Part shown: positions 31,869 to 40,477 of the stretch, one piece after another
Numbering within the stretch: the stretch's first letter is position 1
How the letters are laid out: every line of letters starts with the position of its first letter
The notes under the pieces: model-generated
Databases searched by the model: none
What the model was told of the DNA's origin: nothing
Seen by the model: the letters and a program-made list of their open reading frames with translations, nothing else
Source: SFHK01 sp045538305
GTDB taxonomy: Bacteria > Bacillota > Clostridia > Christensenellales > Aristaeellaceae
Length of the DNA stretch: 64,000 bases
NCBI GenBank assembly: GCA_045538305.1
Contig: JAZSRC010000092.1
Span: 1 to 64,000, forward strand
Reading direction: 5' to 3'
Translations under genes and position numbers: made by a program

Positions 31869-33080
31869 GTGGGCAGATTTTCAGAGGCAATTGCAAGAAA
31901 TGTGCTGCTTTTTGACGGAAGTATGGGCGCATTGATCGGGCAGATGGGCTACAAAACCGCATGCCCCGATGAAATGGCGACCACGCACAGAGAAGTGATA
32001 ATGGAAATCCATCAAAAATACCTGAACGCGGGCGCAAATGTTCTGATTGCGGATACCTTCGGTAGTACGGAAATGGCGCTTGCGCATAAAGGCAAGGCGG
32101 GTATGGGAAAAACCTTCACCAAAAACGCCGTCGCCCTTGCCAGGGAGGCGGCGGGCGGACAGGCGCTGGTAGCGGTGGATATGGGCCCGACGAGTGAGTT
32201 TATGTACCCCGTCGGTGCATACAAAATGGAAGCGTTTTTTGAAACGTATCTGGAGCAGGCCGAGGCCGCCAGAGAGGCCGGATGCGATTTTGCCATCATT
32301 GAAACGCAGACCGACGTTTCCGAGTGCCGTGCGGCGTGTCTGGCTGCGCGCAAGGCCGGCGTGGAAGCGGCGGCATCCTTCACGTTTCAGAACGGGCGCA
32401 CGCTTACGGGATCCGGTCCCGAATGCTGCGCGCTGATCCTTCAGGCGGCGGGCGCAAAAGCGCTGGGCGTAAACTGCTCCACCGGCCCCGAGCAGATGCT
32501 TCCGATTCTCAAGGCCATGCGGCGCGTAACCGATCTGCCCATTATTATCCAGCCGAATGCCGGACTTCCGCAGACGGCGGCGGACGGAAGCGTATACTAT
32601 CCGTTCACACCCGACGATATGCTTGAAAGCATGCGGGCGATTGTCGAAAACGGAGCGGGGGCCATCGGCGGATGCTGCGGAACGACGCCGGAGCACATCA
32701 AAAAGCTTTCTGAGCTTGCATTCGGAGAAGTAAAGCCTTCCGAAAAGGAAGATGCGGAATATGTGTGCTCCCAGCGCGTGTTTGTAGATCTTTCGGAGGC
32801 CGTAAGCGACATACAGACGTTTGACGATCCCGAGGACCTTTACGACCTTGACGAGGATACCTCCCTTGTGCTGATCGACCTTACAGGCATGAGCGCAAAG
32901 GAAGCGAGGGATTTTACCGAGGAATGCGCAGCCATGTGCCGAAATCCCTTTGCCTTCAAGGCAGACAGCCGCGAGGCGCTTTCTGCGGCGCTTCACATAT
33001 ACGCGGGCGTTGCCGCCGTAATGGCGGATGAAAGCATGGCGGATATTATCGAATACTACGGCGCGAAGCGCATTTCATAA
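31869..33080 (+). CDS. Homocysteine S-methyltransferase-domain protein with short MetH-like tail
   Basis: 403 residues from GTG 31869, which follows GGAGGT. Residues 1-about 295 form the Zn-dependent homocysteine-binding barrel of MetH/BHMT proteins: LLFDGSMGALIGQMG at the start, then the zinc cysteines in GVNCST and GGCCGTTPEHI. The last 100 residues (DTSLVLIDLTGMSAKEARDF ... ADSREALSAALHIYAGVAAV) resemble the core of the MetH pterin-binding domain, normally about 270 residues, so they appear collapsed. A methyl donor partner is unknown. It could be a MetH subunit acting with separately encoded modules. Confidence 0.8.
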   Translation: MGRFSEAIARNVLLFDGSMGALIGQMGYKTACPDEMATTHREVIMEIHQKYLNAGANVLIADTFGSTEMALAHKGKAGMGKTFTKNAVALAREAAGGQALVAVDMGPTSEFMYPVGAYKMEAFFETYLEQAEAAREAGCDFAIIETQTDVSECRAACLAARKAGVEAAASFTFQNGRTLTGSGPECCALILQAAGAKALGVNCSTGPEQMLPILKAMRRVTDLPIIIQPNAGLPQTAADGSVYYPFTPDDMLESMRAIVENGAGAIGGCCGTTPEHIKKLSELAFGEVKPSEKEDAEYVCSQRVFVDLSEAVSDIQTFDDPEDLYDLDEDTSLVLIDLTGMSAKEARDFTEECAAMCRNPFAFKADSREALSAALHIYAGVAAVMADESMADIIEYYGAKRIS

Positions 33081-33082
33081 AA

Positions 33083-33967
33083 CTATCGTTGTACGCCGTA
33101 AAAGAATACGGCAATGGTTCCGGGGCCGCAGTGCGAGGCGATAATCGTACCGATATCGGTAATGGTTACCTTGCCCTGCAGCGCCGGGATTTTGTTTTGA
33201 ATGGCGGTGCTTGTCATTTCTGCAAGCTCTATGGCGTTGGAGTGACCGATATAGCACTTATCTCCATATTCGGGAAGCGGCGAAAAGTTTTTGGCGATGG
33301 TTTCCACGGTTCGGTTGATGGCGGCCTTTTTTCCGCGTACCTTATCGTAGGCGATGATTCTGCCCTCTTCGTTCAGGTGCATAATCGGGCAAATGCCGAG
33401 CACCGTTCCGATCATCGCGGAGGGGCCGGATACGCGTCCGCTGCGCTTGAACATGGTAAGATCGGTGGAGAAGAACTGATGATGCACATTGAGCCTGTGG
33501 TCAAGCACCCATTTTTCGAGCGAGTCAATATCCGCGCCCGAATCGCGCAAATCCGCCGCGCTTTCGACAAGCAGTCCGTAGCCGACCGAGCTGGCAAGTG
33601 AATCGATAACAATCAGACGGCGCTCCGGATGGCGGGCGCGAACAAGCTCTGCCGCTTCCTGGGCGTTTGTAACGGAGGGCGTCATGCCGCTTCCAAACGC
33701 GATGTGAATAATGTCTCCCTTCAGGATCAGATTTTCGAAGTATTCAATATAGCGGTAGGTGTTGATCTGCGAGGTTGTGGGAAGAGAGCCTTCTTTGATA
33801 AAACGATAAAACTCTGCAAGCGCTTCCTCGTCGCGGCCCATATTGTCGGTAAATTCCTTTCCGTCGATCATATAGGTATAGAACAGCACGGAAATATCCC
33901 TGGAATTGATATAGGAAAAGGGAAGATCTACCGTGGATTCACAGGAAAGAATGTAGCGTTCAGACAT
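33083..33967 (-). CDS. DegV family fatty acid-binding protein (copy 2)
   Basis: 294 residues. DegV (FakB-type) proteins bind a fatty acid and in Bacillota can present it to the FakA kinase. Landmarks are ILSCESTVDLP, LPTTSQINTYRYIEYFE, IHIAFGSGMTPSVTNA and the C-terminal GHSNAIELAEM/GTIIASHCGPGTIAVFF. It follows the first DegV gene by 15 bases. The two copies are only distantly similar, so they may bind different acyl chains. No fakA is seen here. Confidence 0.93.
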   Translation of the reverse strand: MSERYILSCESTVDLPFSYINSRDISVLFYTYMIDGKEFTDNMGRDEEALAEFYRFIKEGSLPTTSQINTYRYIEYFENLILKGDIIHIAFGSGMTPSVTNAQEAAELVRARHPERRLIVIDSLASSVGYGLLVESAADLRDSGADIDSLEKWVLDHRLNVHHQFFSTDLTMFKRSGRVSGPSAMIGTVLGICPIMHLNEEGRIIAYDKVRGKKAAINRTVETIAKNFSPLPEYGDKCYIGHSNAIELAEMTSTAIQNKIPALQGKVTITDIGTIIASHCGPGTIAVFFYGVQR

Positions 33968-33982
33968 AATTGTTTCCTCCTT

Positions 33983-34861
33983 TTACTTCATGCGTACATC
34001 GTCTGCGCCTTCAAAATACAGTGCCAAAGAGCTCGGACCGATATGAGAACCGGTAACAGGCTCATGCTTTACCATCATAATTTCTTTCGGCGGCAGCTTT
34101 CGCAGAATCAGGCTTTTCAGGTATTCGGCGTCCTCCGGACAATTGGCGTGCGAAATGCCGATCAGCTGGTTGTGCGCGTTCACAACCAGGTCTGCATATT
34201 TTTCCGCCAGCGTGCGAATGGCGTTTTTTCTGCCGCGCACTTTTTGAACGGCTACGATTTTGCCGTTTTCATTTCCCTTCAGAATCGGCTTAATTCCCAT
34301 TACGCTTCCGACAATCGCGCCAACATTGGAAAGGCGGCCTGTGTGCTTTAAATGCATAAGGTCGTCCACAATAAAAATCTGACATGTGCGCCGGATTAGC
34401 GAAAGAATGCGTTCCTCTGTCTCCCGTATGCTCATGCCGTTTTGGCGGCATTTGGCTGCGCGGATGACGTTAAGCCCTTCGCCGAGCGATGCGCCGAGCG
34501 TATCGATTAGGCTGATAACGCGATCGGGGTATTTTTTCAAAAGCGCATCCCTTGCAACGGACGCCGACTGAAAGGATCCGCTGATGCCGGACGACAGCGA
34601 AATGAACATTACGTCCATACCGTTTGCAAGGTATTTTTCAAACGCTTCCTCATAGGTGCTCGGGTTGATCTGAGAGGTGGTGACCGATGTGCCTGCGCGG
34701 ATCAGATTATAGTAGGCTTCATCGTCAAAATTCTTTACGTCTTCCAAAGTGTATTCGCACCCGTTCATATGGTACGTAAACGGAATGACCTCAATGGAAA
34801 GCTCCTTTGCCGTTTCCTTTTCCAGGTTTGCCGTTGAGTCTGTAAAGATCTGGAAGGACAT
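33983..34861 (-). CDS. DegV family fatty acid-binding protein (copy 1)
   Basis: 292 residues beginning MSFQIFTDSTANLEKETAKELSIEVIPFTYHMNGCEY. The binding landmarks are TSVTTSQINPSTYEEAFE, FISLSSGISGSFQSA, IDTLGASLGEG, HTGRLSNVGAIVGSVMGIKPIL and GSHIGPSSLALYF. AAAGGAG precedes the ATG. It is the first gene of a tandem pair, with its own consensus promoter. Confidence 0.94.
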   Translation of the reverse strand: MSFQIFTDSTANLEKETAKELSIEVIPFTYHMNGCEYTLEDVKNFDDEAYYNLIRAGTSVTTSQINPSTYEEAFEKYLANGMDVMFISLSSGISGSFQSASVARDALLKKYPDRVISLIDTLGASLGEGLNVIRAAKCRQNGMSIRETEERILSLIRRTCQIFIVDDLMHLKHTGRLSNVGAIVGSVMGIKPILKGNENGKIVAVQKVRGRKNAIRTLAEKYADLVVNAHNQLIGISHANCPEDAEYLKSLILRKLPPKEIMMVKHEPVTGSHIGPSSLALYFEGADDVRMK

Positions 34862-34895
34862 GCTGCGACGCTCCTTTGCGAAAAATCATATGAGC

Positions 34896-34925
34896 ATTAT
34901 ATGTATTGTGCCCGACGGAATTCAA
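34896..34925 (-). promoter_or_regulatory. Promoter of the degV pair
   Basis: On the minus strand TTGAAT, 18 bases, TATAAT. Confidence 0.65.
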
Positions 34926-34975
34926 CCTACTGATGCAAATCTACCCTCTATATCTGCTTTTCCACCGGTAGAGAG

Positions 34976-35010
34976 GCCGATTCTACTACTCTACCGGCAG
35001 TAGAGTCGGC
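34976..35010. repeat. Hairpin containing a CTCTAC/GTAGAG palindrome
   Basis: GCCGATTCTACT / AGTAGAGTCGGC forms a 12-bp stem followed on the plus strand by ATTTTTG. An inner alternative palindrome CTCTAC-N5-GTAGAG (34989-35005) and a nearby CCGGTAGAGAGG (34964-34975) repeat the same core. No plus-strand gene ends here, so an operator role upstream of degV is as likely as termination. Confidence 0.45.
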
Positions 35011-35020
35011 ATTTTTGAAT

Positions 35021-35067
35021 AAAAAAAGCCCTGCGGGGAGCAAAAATTACTCCCCGCAGGGCTTTTG
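35021..35067 (-). terminator. Terminator of the membrane HTH gene
   Basis: Perfect stem AGCCCTGCGGGGAG / CTCCCCGCAGGGCT, followed on the minus strand by a run of T. Confidence 0.9.
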
Positions 35068-35080
35068 GACGTCGGGTTTT

Positions 35081-35689
35081 TCATATAGGTTTCGCTCGTC
35101 GGATGAAGGAAGTAAGCAGGATAATGATTTGTCCGGGCAGGCCCAGAAGGTATAAAAGCCAAAGATTCCGGCCTGCCGTCAGGAAGGCGATGTGGATTAA
35201 AGCAAGCACAGACCACATGATGAGCGATATGATGAAATAGTTTTTCTTTCTGCTGAACCAGACGCTGTTGAGAACCAGCCACAGAATAAGCGTCGCCGGT
35301 ACGGCGGCAATAAAGCTTAACCATGCGTTTTCTGCCTTTTGATTAACCAGCGTGAGTACGACAAACACGAAAAGCGCAATCAGCCAGATCGACAGCATGG
35401 AAACGCCCGTGATCAGCGCGTAGTTTCTGCGGGTGATGGCGAAGGATTTTTCGTTTTCCTGCTCCGCCTTCCTGGGATGCTCCGCGCGGACCAGATAGTC
35501 CAGCGGCACCCGGAAGATATCTGCGATTTCCATAAGCACCGTTATGTCCGGCAGCGACTCGCCTCTCTCCCACTTGGATACGGCTTTGTCGGAATAATTC
35601 AGCCTTTCGGCAAGTGCAAGCTGCGTCATACCATGTGCCTGCCGCAGCTGGGCGATGTTTTTTGCTACAATAAGCTTTATATCGTTCAT
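35081..35689 (-). CDS. XRE-family HTH regulator with C-terminal membrane domain
   Basis: 202 residues from the ATG at 35689; an in-frame ATG at 35713 is the alternative. Residues 1-75 form an XRE helix-turn-helix (IAQLRQAHGMTQLALAERLNYSDKAVSKWERGESLPDITVLMEIA). After a charged linker, four hydrophobic segments follow (ALITGVSMLSIWLIALFVFV, WLSFIAAVPATLILWLVL, FIISLIMWSVLALIHIAFL, LWLLYLLGLPGQIIILL). Such fused sensors often respond to envelope stress or antibiotics. It lies immediately downstream of, and is co-oriented with, the ABC exporter genes, with about 100 bases between them. Confidence 0.9.
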   Translation of the reverse strand: MNDIKLIVAKNIAQLRQAHGMTQLALAERLNYSDKAVSKWERGESLPDITVLMEIADIFRVPLDYLVRAEHPRKAEQENEKSFAITRRNYALITGVSMLSIWLIALFVFVVLTLVNQKAENAWLSFIAAVPATLILWLVLNSVWFSRKKNYFIISLIMWSVLALIHIAFLTAGRNLWLLYLLGLPGQIIILLTSFIRRAKPI

Positions 35690-35794
35690 AGTGATTCCCC
35701 GATTCATTATCACAATACGGTCATTATAGCAGGAAAAAGTAATATTATCTGCCGTAAAAAAGTTGAGATTCCCCTATTGGTTATATATACATAA

Positions 35795-37579
35795 TTAAAT
35801 GCTTTGATCGTTTGTGCGGATCAGCTTGGCGTACAGACCATTTTGCTTCATCAGCGCTTCATGCGTGCCGGACTCCGAAACGCTGCCGTTTGCAAGGTAA
35901 TAGATGCAGTCGCAGTTTTGAATGGTGGAAAGCCTGTGCGCAATAAAGATTGCCGTTTTCCCCTCGGATATGCGGTCGATGGAGGTTTGAATCAGGCTTT
36001 CAGTGTCGGAGTCGATGTTTGCCGTGGCTTCGTCCAGCACCAATATACGCGGCTTATGCGCTATGGCGCGTGCAAAGGAAATCAGCTGCCTTTCACCGGT
36101 GGAGAAGGTTGCGCCGCGCTCTGCGACAATGTGGTTTATGCCGCCGGGAAGGCTGTTAACAAAATTCTCGGCGCAGGAAAGGCGCAGGGCGGTGATAACG
36201 TCATCGTCCGAAATGGGCGCATGAATGCGGACATTGTTCGATATGGTACCGGCAAACAGGAATACATCCTGCAGCACCACGCCGATCTGGCTTCGGAGAG
36301 CAGAAAGCTTCCAGTCGTTCACGTTTATGCCGTCGATCAGGATTTCACCCTTCTGAACGGTATAAAATCTGGAAAGCAGAGAAATAATCGTCGTTTTGCC
36401 TGCGCCCGTCGCGCCCACGAAGGCGCAGCGCTCGCCGGGACGCACATGAAAGGACAAATCCTTTAATACCCAATCCTCGCCCTGATAGGCAAACCATACG
36501 TTTCTGAATTCCACATCACCCTTTATTTCGCAGTTGCAACCGCCCGGCTGATCGGGATCCTCCAGATTTTCCTGTTCGTCTATCAGGGAGAAGATGCGGT
36601 CGGCGGAGACGAGGGACGACTGAACGGTGTTGTATTTTTCGGCCAGATCGTTGATAGGCTCAAAGAACTGCTTGATGTAAGTGGTCATAGCAACCAGCAC
36701 GCCCGCTTCGGCAAAGCCGGTATCTATACCCGCAAGGCGGAAGCCTGCCAGCAGCAGAAGCACAATCGCGGCGGCGTTTACAACTTCCATTACCGGACGC
36801 AGTATGCCGTTCATCAGCACCTGAAACATGGTGGTCTTTTTATAGGCGCGGTCGAGCTCGAAAAGTCCTTCGCATTTTTCCTTTTCCCGGCTGAATGCCC
36901 GGATTACGCGTATGCCGGAAAGGCTTTCGGCAATATAGCCGTTGATCTTTCCGATCAGCATTTTCATCTTCTGGAAATTTCGCCTAAGCGCACCGCGGCA
37001 CAGCACGGTAATCAGAACGATTACCGGCACCGCAGCAAACCCTACAAGCGCCAGCTTCCAGTTCAGAGAAAGCATCATGACGACAATGCCGGCCAAAAGC
37101 AGTATATCCCTGAACAAGCCGGTCAGCACGTCGCCGTAGAATTCGTCCAGCGCCTCTACATCGTTGGTGGCGCGCGTCAATAGTCTGCCGCTGCCCATTT
37201 CATCAAAATCCTTCAGCTTCATGTGGTGAATGTGGCGGAACACCTTCATGCGGGTTTCGTGAAGAATTCTCTGGCAGATGCGCGTGATCATGCGCGACTG
37301 AATAAGCGAAGAAACGGCGCCGACAAATATCACCAAAAAGTAGCTTACGCCTAAGCCAAAGACGGCGGATGTGTAGGGATCCCCTACCGCCTTTTCTGCG
37401 AGCAGATAATCATCGATGATGATCTGGTATATACGCGGCTTAACGAGGTCGGATAAGTTGGCGATAATGATTAGTATGGCGGCGATGATGAGCTTTGGAA
37501 GAAACGGCTTCATCAGCGACAGCAGTCTGATCAGCGGAGATTTTGTTTTTCCGCCTGCATTTGCACGGTTTGAAATCAT
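35795..37579 (-). CDS. ABC exporter half-transporter (BmrD-like, catalytic site intact)
   Basis: 594 residues from the ATG at 37579, 9 bases after GGGGG; an ATG at 37588 lies too close to that site. An N-terminal six-helix exporter domain (LIIAAILIIIANLSDLV...) is followed by an NBD. The NBD has Walker A GATGAGKTT, Q-loop VVLQDVFLF, signature FSTGERQLISFARAI (LSGGQ variant), Walker B ILVLDEATANID with catalytic Glu, and a His switch in IFIAHRLST. With the partner encoded just upstream it should form a heterodimer of the BmrC/BmrD multidrug type. The substrate is unknown. Confidence 0.92.
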   Translation of the reverse strand: MISNRANAGGKTKSPLIRLLSLMKPFLPKLIIAAILIIIANLSDLVKPRIYQIIIDDYLLAEKAVGDPYTSAVFGLGVSYFLVIFVGAVSSLIQSRMITRICQRILHETRMKVFRHIHHMKLKDFDEMGSGRLLTRATNDVEALDEFYGDVLTGLFRDILLLAGIVVMMLSLNWKLALVGFAAVPVIVLITVLCRGALRRNFQKMKMLIGKINGYIAESLSGIRVIRAFSREKEKCEGLFELDRAYKKTTMFQVLMNGILRPVMEVVNAAAIVLLLLAGFRLAGIDTGFAEAGVLVAMTTYIKQFFEPINDLAEKYNTVQSSLVSADRIFSLIDEQENLEDPDQPGGCNCEIKGDVEFRNVWFAYQGEDWVLKDLSFHVRPGERCAFVGATGAGKTTIISLLSRFYTVQKGEILIDGINVNDWKLSALRSQIGVVLQDVFLFAGTISNNVRIHAPISDDDVITALRLSCAENFVNSLPGGINHIVAERGATFSTGERQLISFARAIAHKPRILVLDEATANIDSDTESLIQTSIDRISEGKTAIFIAHRLSTIQNCDCIYYLANGSVSESGTHEALMKQNGLYAKLIRTNDQSI

Positions 37580-37580
37580 A

Positions 37581-39293
37581 TCACGCATCCCCCTTTCGGG
37601 ACTGCAGCTGATGCATGCGGTAATAACCGCCGCCCAATTGGAGCAGCTCTTCATGCGTTCCGCGCTCCGTGATTGCGCCGTTTTCCACGTACAAAATTTC
37701 GTCCGCATGCCTGACGGCGCTCAGTCTGTGCGCAACGACAACGGAGGTAGCGCCGCGAAGCCGCGTTTTCAGGCTGCGCAGTATCATTTCCTCGGTAGCG
37801 GCGTCGACTGCGGAAAGCGTATCGTCCAAGAGCAGGAATTTCGGTTTGCGCACCAGCGCCCTTGCCAGCGATACGCGCTGCCTTTGCCCGCCCGACAGAT
37901 GGTTTCCGCGCTCACCGCACAGCGTTTGTACGCCATCGGGCATTTCGGAAATATCTTTTGTCATACCGGCATCGTCAAGCGCCTGAAGAACCTCCTCATC
38001 AGAGGCATCTGAAAAGAAGCGCACGTTGTCCAGGATGCTTTCGTCAAACAGGAAGCCGTCCTGCGGCACAAAGCCGATGTGTGAACGCAATGTAACAGCC
38101 GGAATCTCGCATATATCGCGTTCGCCGACAAACAGCGAATCGCTAGGACACGGAAGAAGCTTGATGATCAATGAAAGGATGGTGCTTTTTCCGCCGCCAG
38201 TCGGGCCGACAATGCCAAGCATGCCGCCGGGACGCAGATGAAAGGAAATATCCTCAAGGGCGTTCGTTTCCGCGCCTTCATAACGGAAGGAAAGATGATT
38301 TGCCGAAATGCTTTCGCCGACGGGAATACGGGAGGGCGTTTGGTCGAACTCGGGCACTTCCGCTTCGCTCATGATTTCGTTAAGGCGCTTATAGCTTGCC
38401 AGACCGCGCTGCAGATTGTTGTTTATGCGGCCGATGGCAATTACCGGAAATACGATCATGGTCAGATAGGAATTGAACGCAACATAATCGGAAAGGGATA
38501 TTTCGCCGGTTAATACAAGCTTTCCGCCGTAAATCAGGGCGATGGAGTAGCTTAAGCCGAACATGATTTTGATGATCGGATCAATCAGCCCATTTGTAAA
38601 GTACCATTTTTCGTTTGCACGCAGTTTTTCCATGCTTTCCGCTTCGTATTCCGCGTATTGATCGGCCTCCTGTGCAAAGGCCTTGAGTACGCGCATGCCA
38701 TTGATGTTTTCCTGAACATGGCCGGAAAGCTTTGAAAACATCTCTTGGGCATACCTGGCGCGGGATTGTATTTTCCTGCCGAGCAGAAAAATGGCGACGG
38801 CGGCGAAAGGAATGGGCAGAAGGGAGTACAGGGATAGCCGAAGGTGAATGCTGGCTGTCATTTTACCAAGCGAAAACATGACCGATGAAAGGGAGTTGAC
38901 TACCTGCGCGATAACCATGCCGAACATCATGCGGACGGCGTTTACATCATTGATTGCGTATGCCATCAGATTGCCCGAGCGGTTTTTGCCGAAAAAGCCT
39001 ACGGGCAGCTGCATCAGATGGCTGTACAGCTGATCGCGGAGGTATACCTCCATTTCACGCGAGGTTCGAATCAGAAACCAGCGCCAGCCAAAGCGCGTAG
39101 CAAATACGCCAAGCGCAATATAGAATACGCTCATGGCGACGGGAAAGAATTCCTGCCATTTTGAGAATGCAGCCAGCTCTATCGCCTTGCCAAGCGCAAG
39201 AGGCGAAAGCGTTTGTATGTAGGCGCAAATGACGAGCAGCAGTACGCCCGGAATGTAGCGCCAACCGTGTTTTTTGAAAAAATTCTTCAGCAT
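37581..39293 (-). CDS. ABC exporter half-transporter (BmrC-like, degenerate catalytic site)
   Basis: 570 residues. A six-helix exporter domain precedes an NBD with Walker A GPTGGGKST, Q-loop FVPQDGFLFDESI and a canonical LSGGQRQRVSLARAL. Walker B reads FLLLDDTLSAVD, where Asp replaces the catalytic Glu. This is the hallmark of the degenerate half of heterodimeric exporters such as BmrC (YheI). Its stop is one base from the partner's start. It is 9 bases downstream of the metallophosphoesterase gene. Confidence 0.93.
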   Translation of the reverse strand: MLKNFFKKHGWRYIPGVLLLVICAYIQTLSPLALGKAIELAAFSKWQEFFPVAMSVFYIALGVFATRFGWRWFLIRTSREMEVYLRDQLYSHLMQLPVGFFGKNRSGNLMAYAINDVNAVRMMFGMVIAQVVNSLSSVMFSLGKMTASIHLRLSLYSLLPIPFAAVAIFLLGRKIQSRARYAQEMFSKLSGHVQENINGMRVLKAFAQEADQYAEYEAESMEKLRANEKWYFTNGLIDPIIKIMFGLSYSIALIYGGKLVLTGEISLSDYVAFNSYLTMIVFPVIAIGRINNNLQRGLASYKRLNEIMSEAEVPEFDQTPSRIPVGESISANHLSFRYEGAETNALEDISFHLRPGGMLGIVGPTGGGKSTILSLIIKLLPCPSDSLFVGERDICEIPAVTLRSHIGFVPQDGFLFDESILDNVRFFSDASDEEVLQALDDAGMTKDISEMPDGVQTLCGERGNHLSGGQRQRVSLARALVRKPKFLLLDDTLSAVDAATEEMILRSLKTRLRGATSVVVAHRLSAVRHADEILYVENGAITERGTHEELLQLGGGYYRMHQLQSRKGDA

Positions 39294-39302
39294 AATACTC
39301 CA

Positions 39303-40241
39303 CTATTTTCGCTTGAGCGTAATCATGTATATATGAGCCTCTGAGCCTAGCCGAAACGGAAGCCTGTCACAGCCTACTCCCTCGGATACCAGCATATACG
39401 GCCCGGTTTCGTTGTAATCGCCTTTCATGTAAGGTCCTGTGTAGCCTCCGAAGACGCTCATTATGGACTTACCAAACAGATTGATCTGGCCGCCCAGCGT
39501 ATGCCCGGAAAGAATCAGGTCGGCGATCGGATATCCGTATTCATCGGTTACGGACGATGCCAGAGGGTATACGTCAGGATTATGGGATAATATGATAACG
39601 GGATCTGAAGAAGTCGGCCCCCGGAACTTGAATGAGGAGGAGCCGCCTGTCAGATAATCCGCATAACCCACGATGGTAAGAGGCGTGTTTCTGATAATAG
39701 CCGTTTCAATTCCGTTTTCAATCAGGGTAACGCCGCCCAGCTTACAATCGGAATACAAATCCGGTACATCCCGATCTCCGTCGCCGGAAACGGCAAATAT
39801 GCCGCCCGTCGGGCTCAGCGAAGCGATTTCGGAAAAAAACGTCATTCTCGCCTGCTTCAGGCGTTCGTTCATACTGCTCTTTCCCTCATCCGTTTGCACC
39901 TTGAACATGTCGGTAAACGACATGCCAGTATAATCGCCGCCCAGAAGAATGAGGTCAGGGTTCATCTGGTTCAGGTTTTTAAGAAGATCCGCGGTTTTTT
40001 TTGCGTCCGCCTGTCCAGTCATTTTCAAATCCGAAGCGAAAAGTATTTTCGTACCGTTCAAAAACACGGGAAGGCCTTTGATGTACGCATCCACATATTT
40101 TACATGAACAATATTTGACGTAATATAACTGTAGCCGAGAAAGCCAACCAGAATCAGCAGCAAAAAGAGAATCAATCTTTTTTTGAAAGTGCCTTTGCCC
40201 TTTCTTTTCCCGCGCTTGTACGCGGTTTTTCGTTTTGCCAT
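39303..40241 (-). CDS. Membrane-anchored metallophosphoesterase-like protein, metal site degenerate
   Basis: 312 residues from the ATG at 40241 after GGAGG. A very basic N-terminus (KRKTAYKRGKRKGKGTFKKR) is followed by one membrane helix (LILFLLLILVGFLGYSYI). The rest has the calcineurin-like fold order, but several metal ligands differ. DxH is DLK (FASDLKM), GNHD is GDGD, and GHTHGG is GHTLGGQ. The GD of LGGDYTG and the H of LSHNPD are kept. Activity may be lost or altered. First gene of the exporter run, with a parS site 14 bases upstream of its start codon. Confidence 0.85.
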   Translation of the reverse strand: MAKRKTAYKRGKRKGKGTFKKRLILFLLLILVGFLGYSYITSNIVHVKYVDAYIKGLPVFLNGTKILFASDLKMTGQADAKKTADLLKNLNQMNPDLILLGGDYTGMSFTDMFKVQTDEGKSSMNERLKQARMTFFSEIASLSPTGGIFAVSGDGDRDVPDLYSDCKLGGVTLIENGIETAIIRNTPLTIVGYADYLTGGSSSFKFRGPTSSDPVIILSHNPDVYPLASSVTDEYGYPIADLILSGHTLGGQINLFGKSIMSVFGGYTGPYMKGDYNETGPYMLVSEGVGCDRLPFRLGSEAHIYMITLKRK

Positions 40242-40254
40242 AAAACCTCCAAAA

Positions 40255-40270
40255 TGTTTCACGTGAAACA
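40255..40270. promoter_or_regulatory. parS centromere-like site 1
   Basis: Perfect 16-bp palindrome TGTTTCACGTGAAACA, identical to the ParB (Spo0J) parS consensus. Confidence 0.9.
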
Positions 40271-40312
40271 ATGCTGATGAACAAACGCCCTTAGACAATG
40301 AAACCACTGAAA

Positions 40313-40328
40313 TGTTTCACGTGAAACA
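40313..40328. promoter_or_regulatory. parS centromere-like site 2
   Basis: A second perfect TGTTTCACGTGAAACA, 58 bases from the first. Confidence 0.9.
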
Positions 40329-40413
40329 CTTTAGTGATTTGGATATCTCTCATTGCATAAGGCATGGATTTTGGATTTAACCGTGCCGAAAGGGTGAATT
40401 TTCAATTCAGCCA

Positions 40414-40442
40414 TTGCAACATTGCTTTTCTTCTATTATAAT
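40414..40442 (+). promoter_or_regulatory. Promoter of the DUF5711-like/CvpA genes
   Basis: TTGCAA (40414-40419), 17 bases, TATAAT (40437-40442). Confidence 0.75.
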
Positions 40443-40477
40443 AGAAACAAGCCGCTCAGGCAAGCCGAAAAAACCTC

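Noticed and set aside
34976..35020. Plus-strand terminator
   Set aside because: Hairpin plus T-run is present, but no plus-strand gene lies upstream for kilobases, so it is listed as a hairpin/palindrome only.
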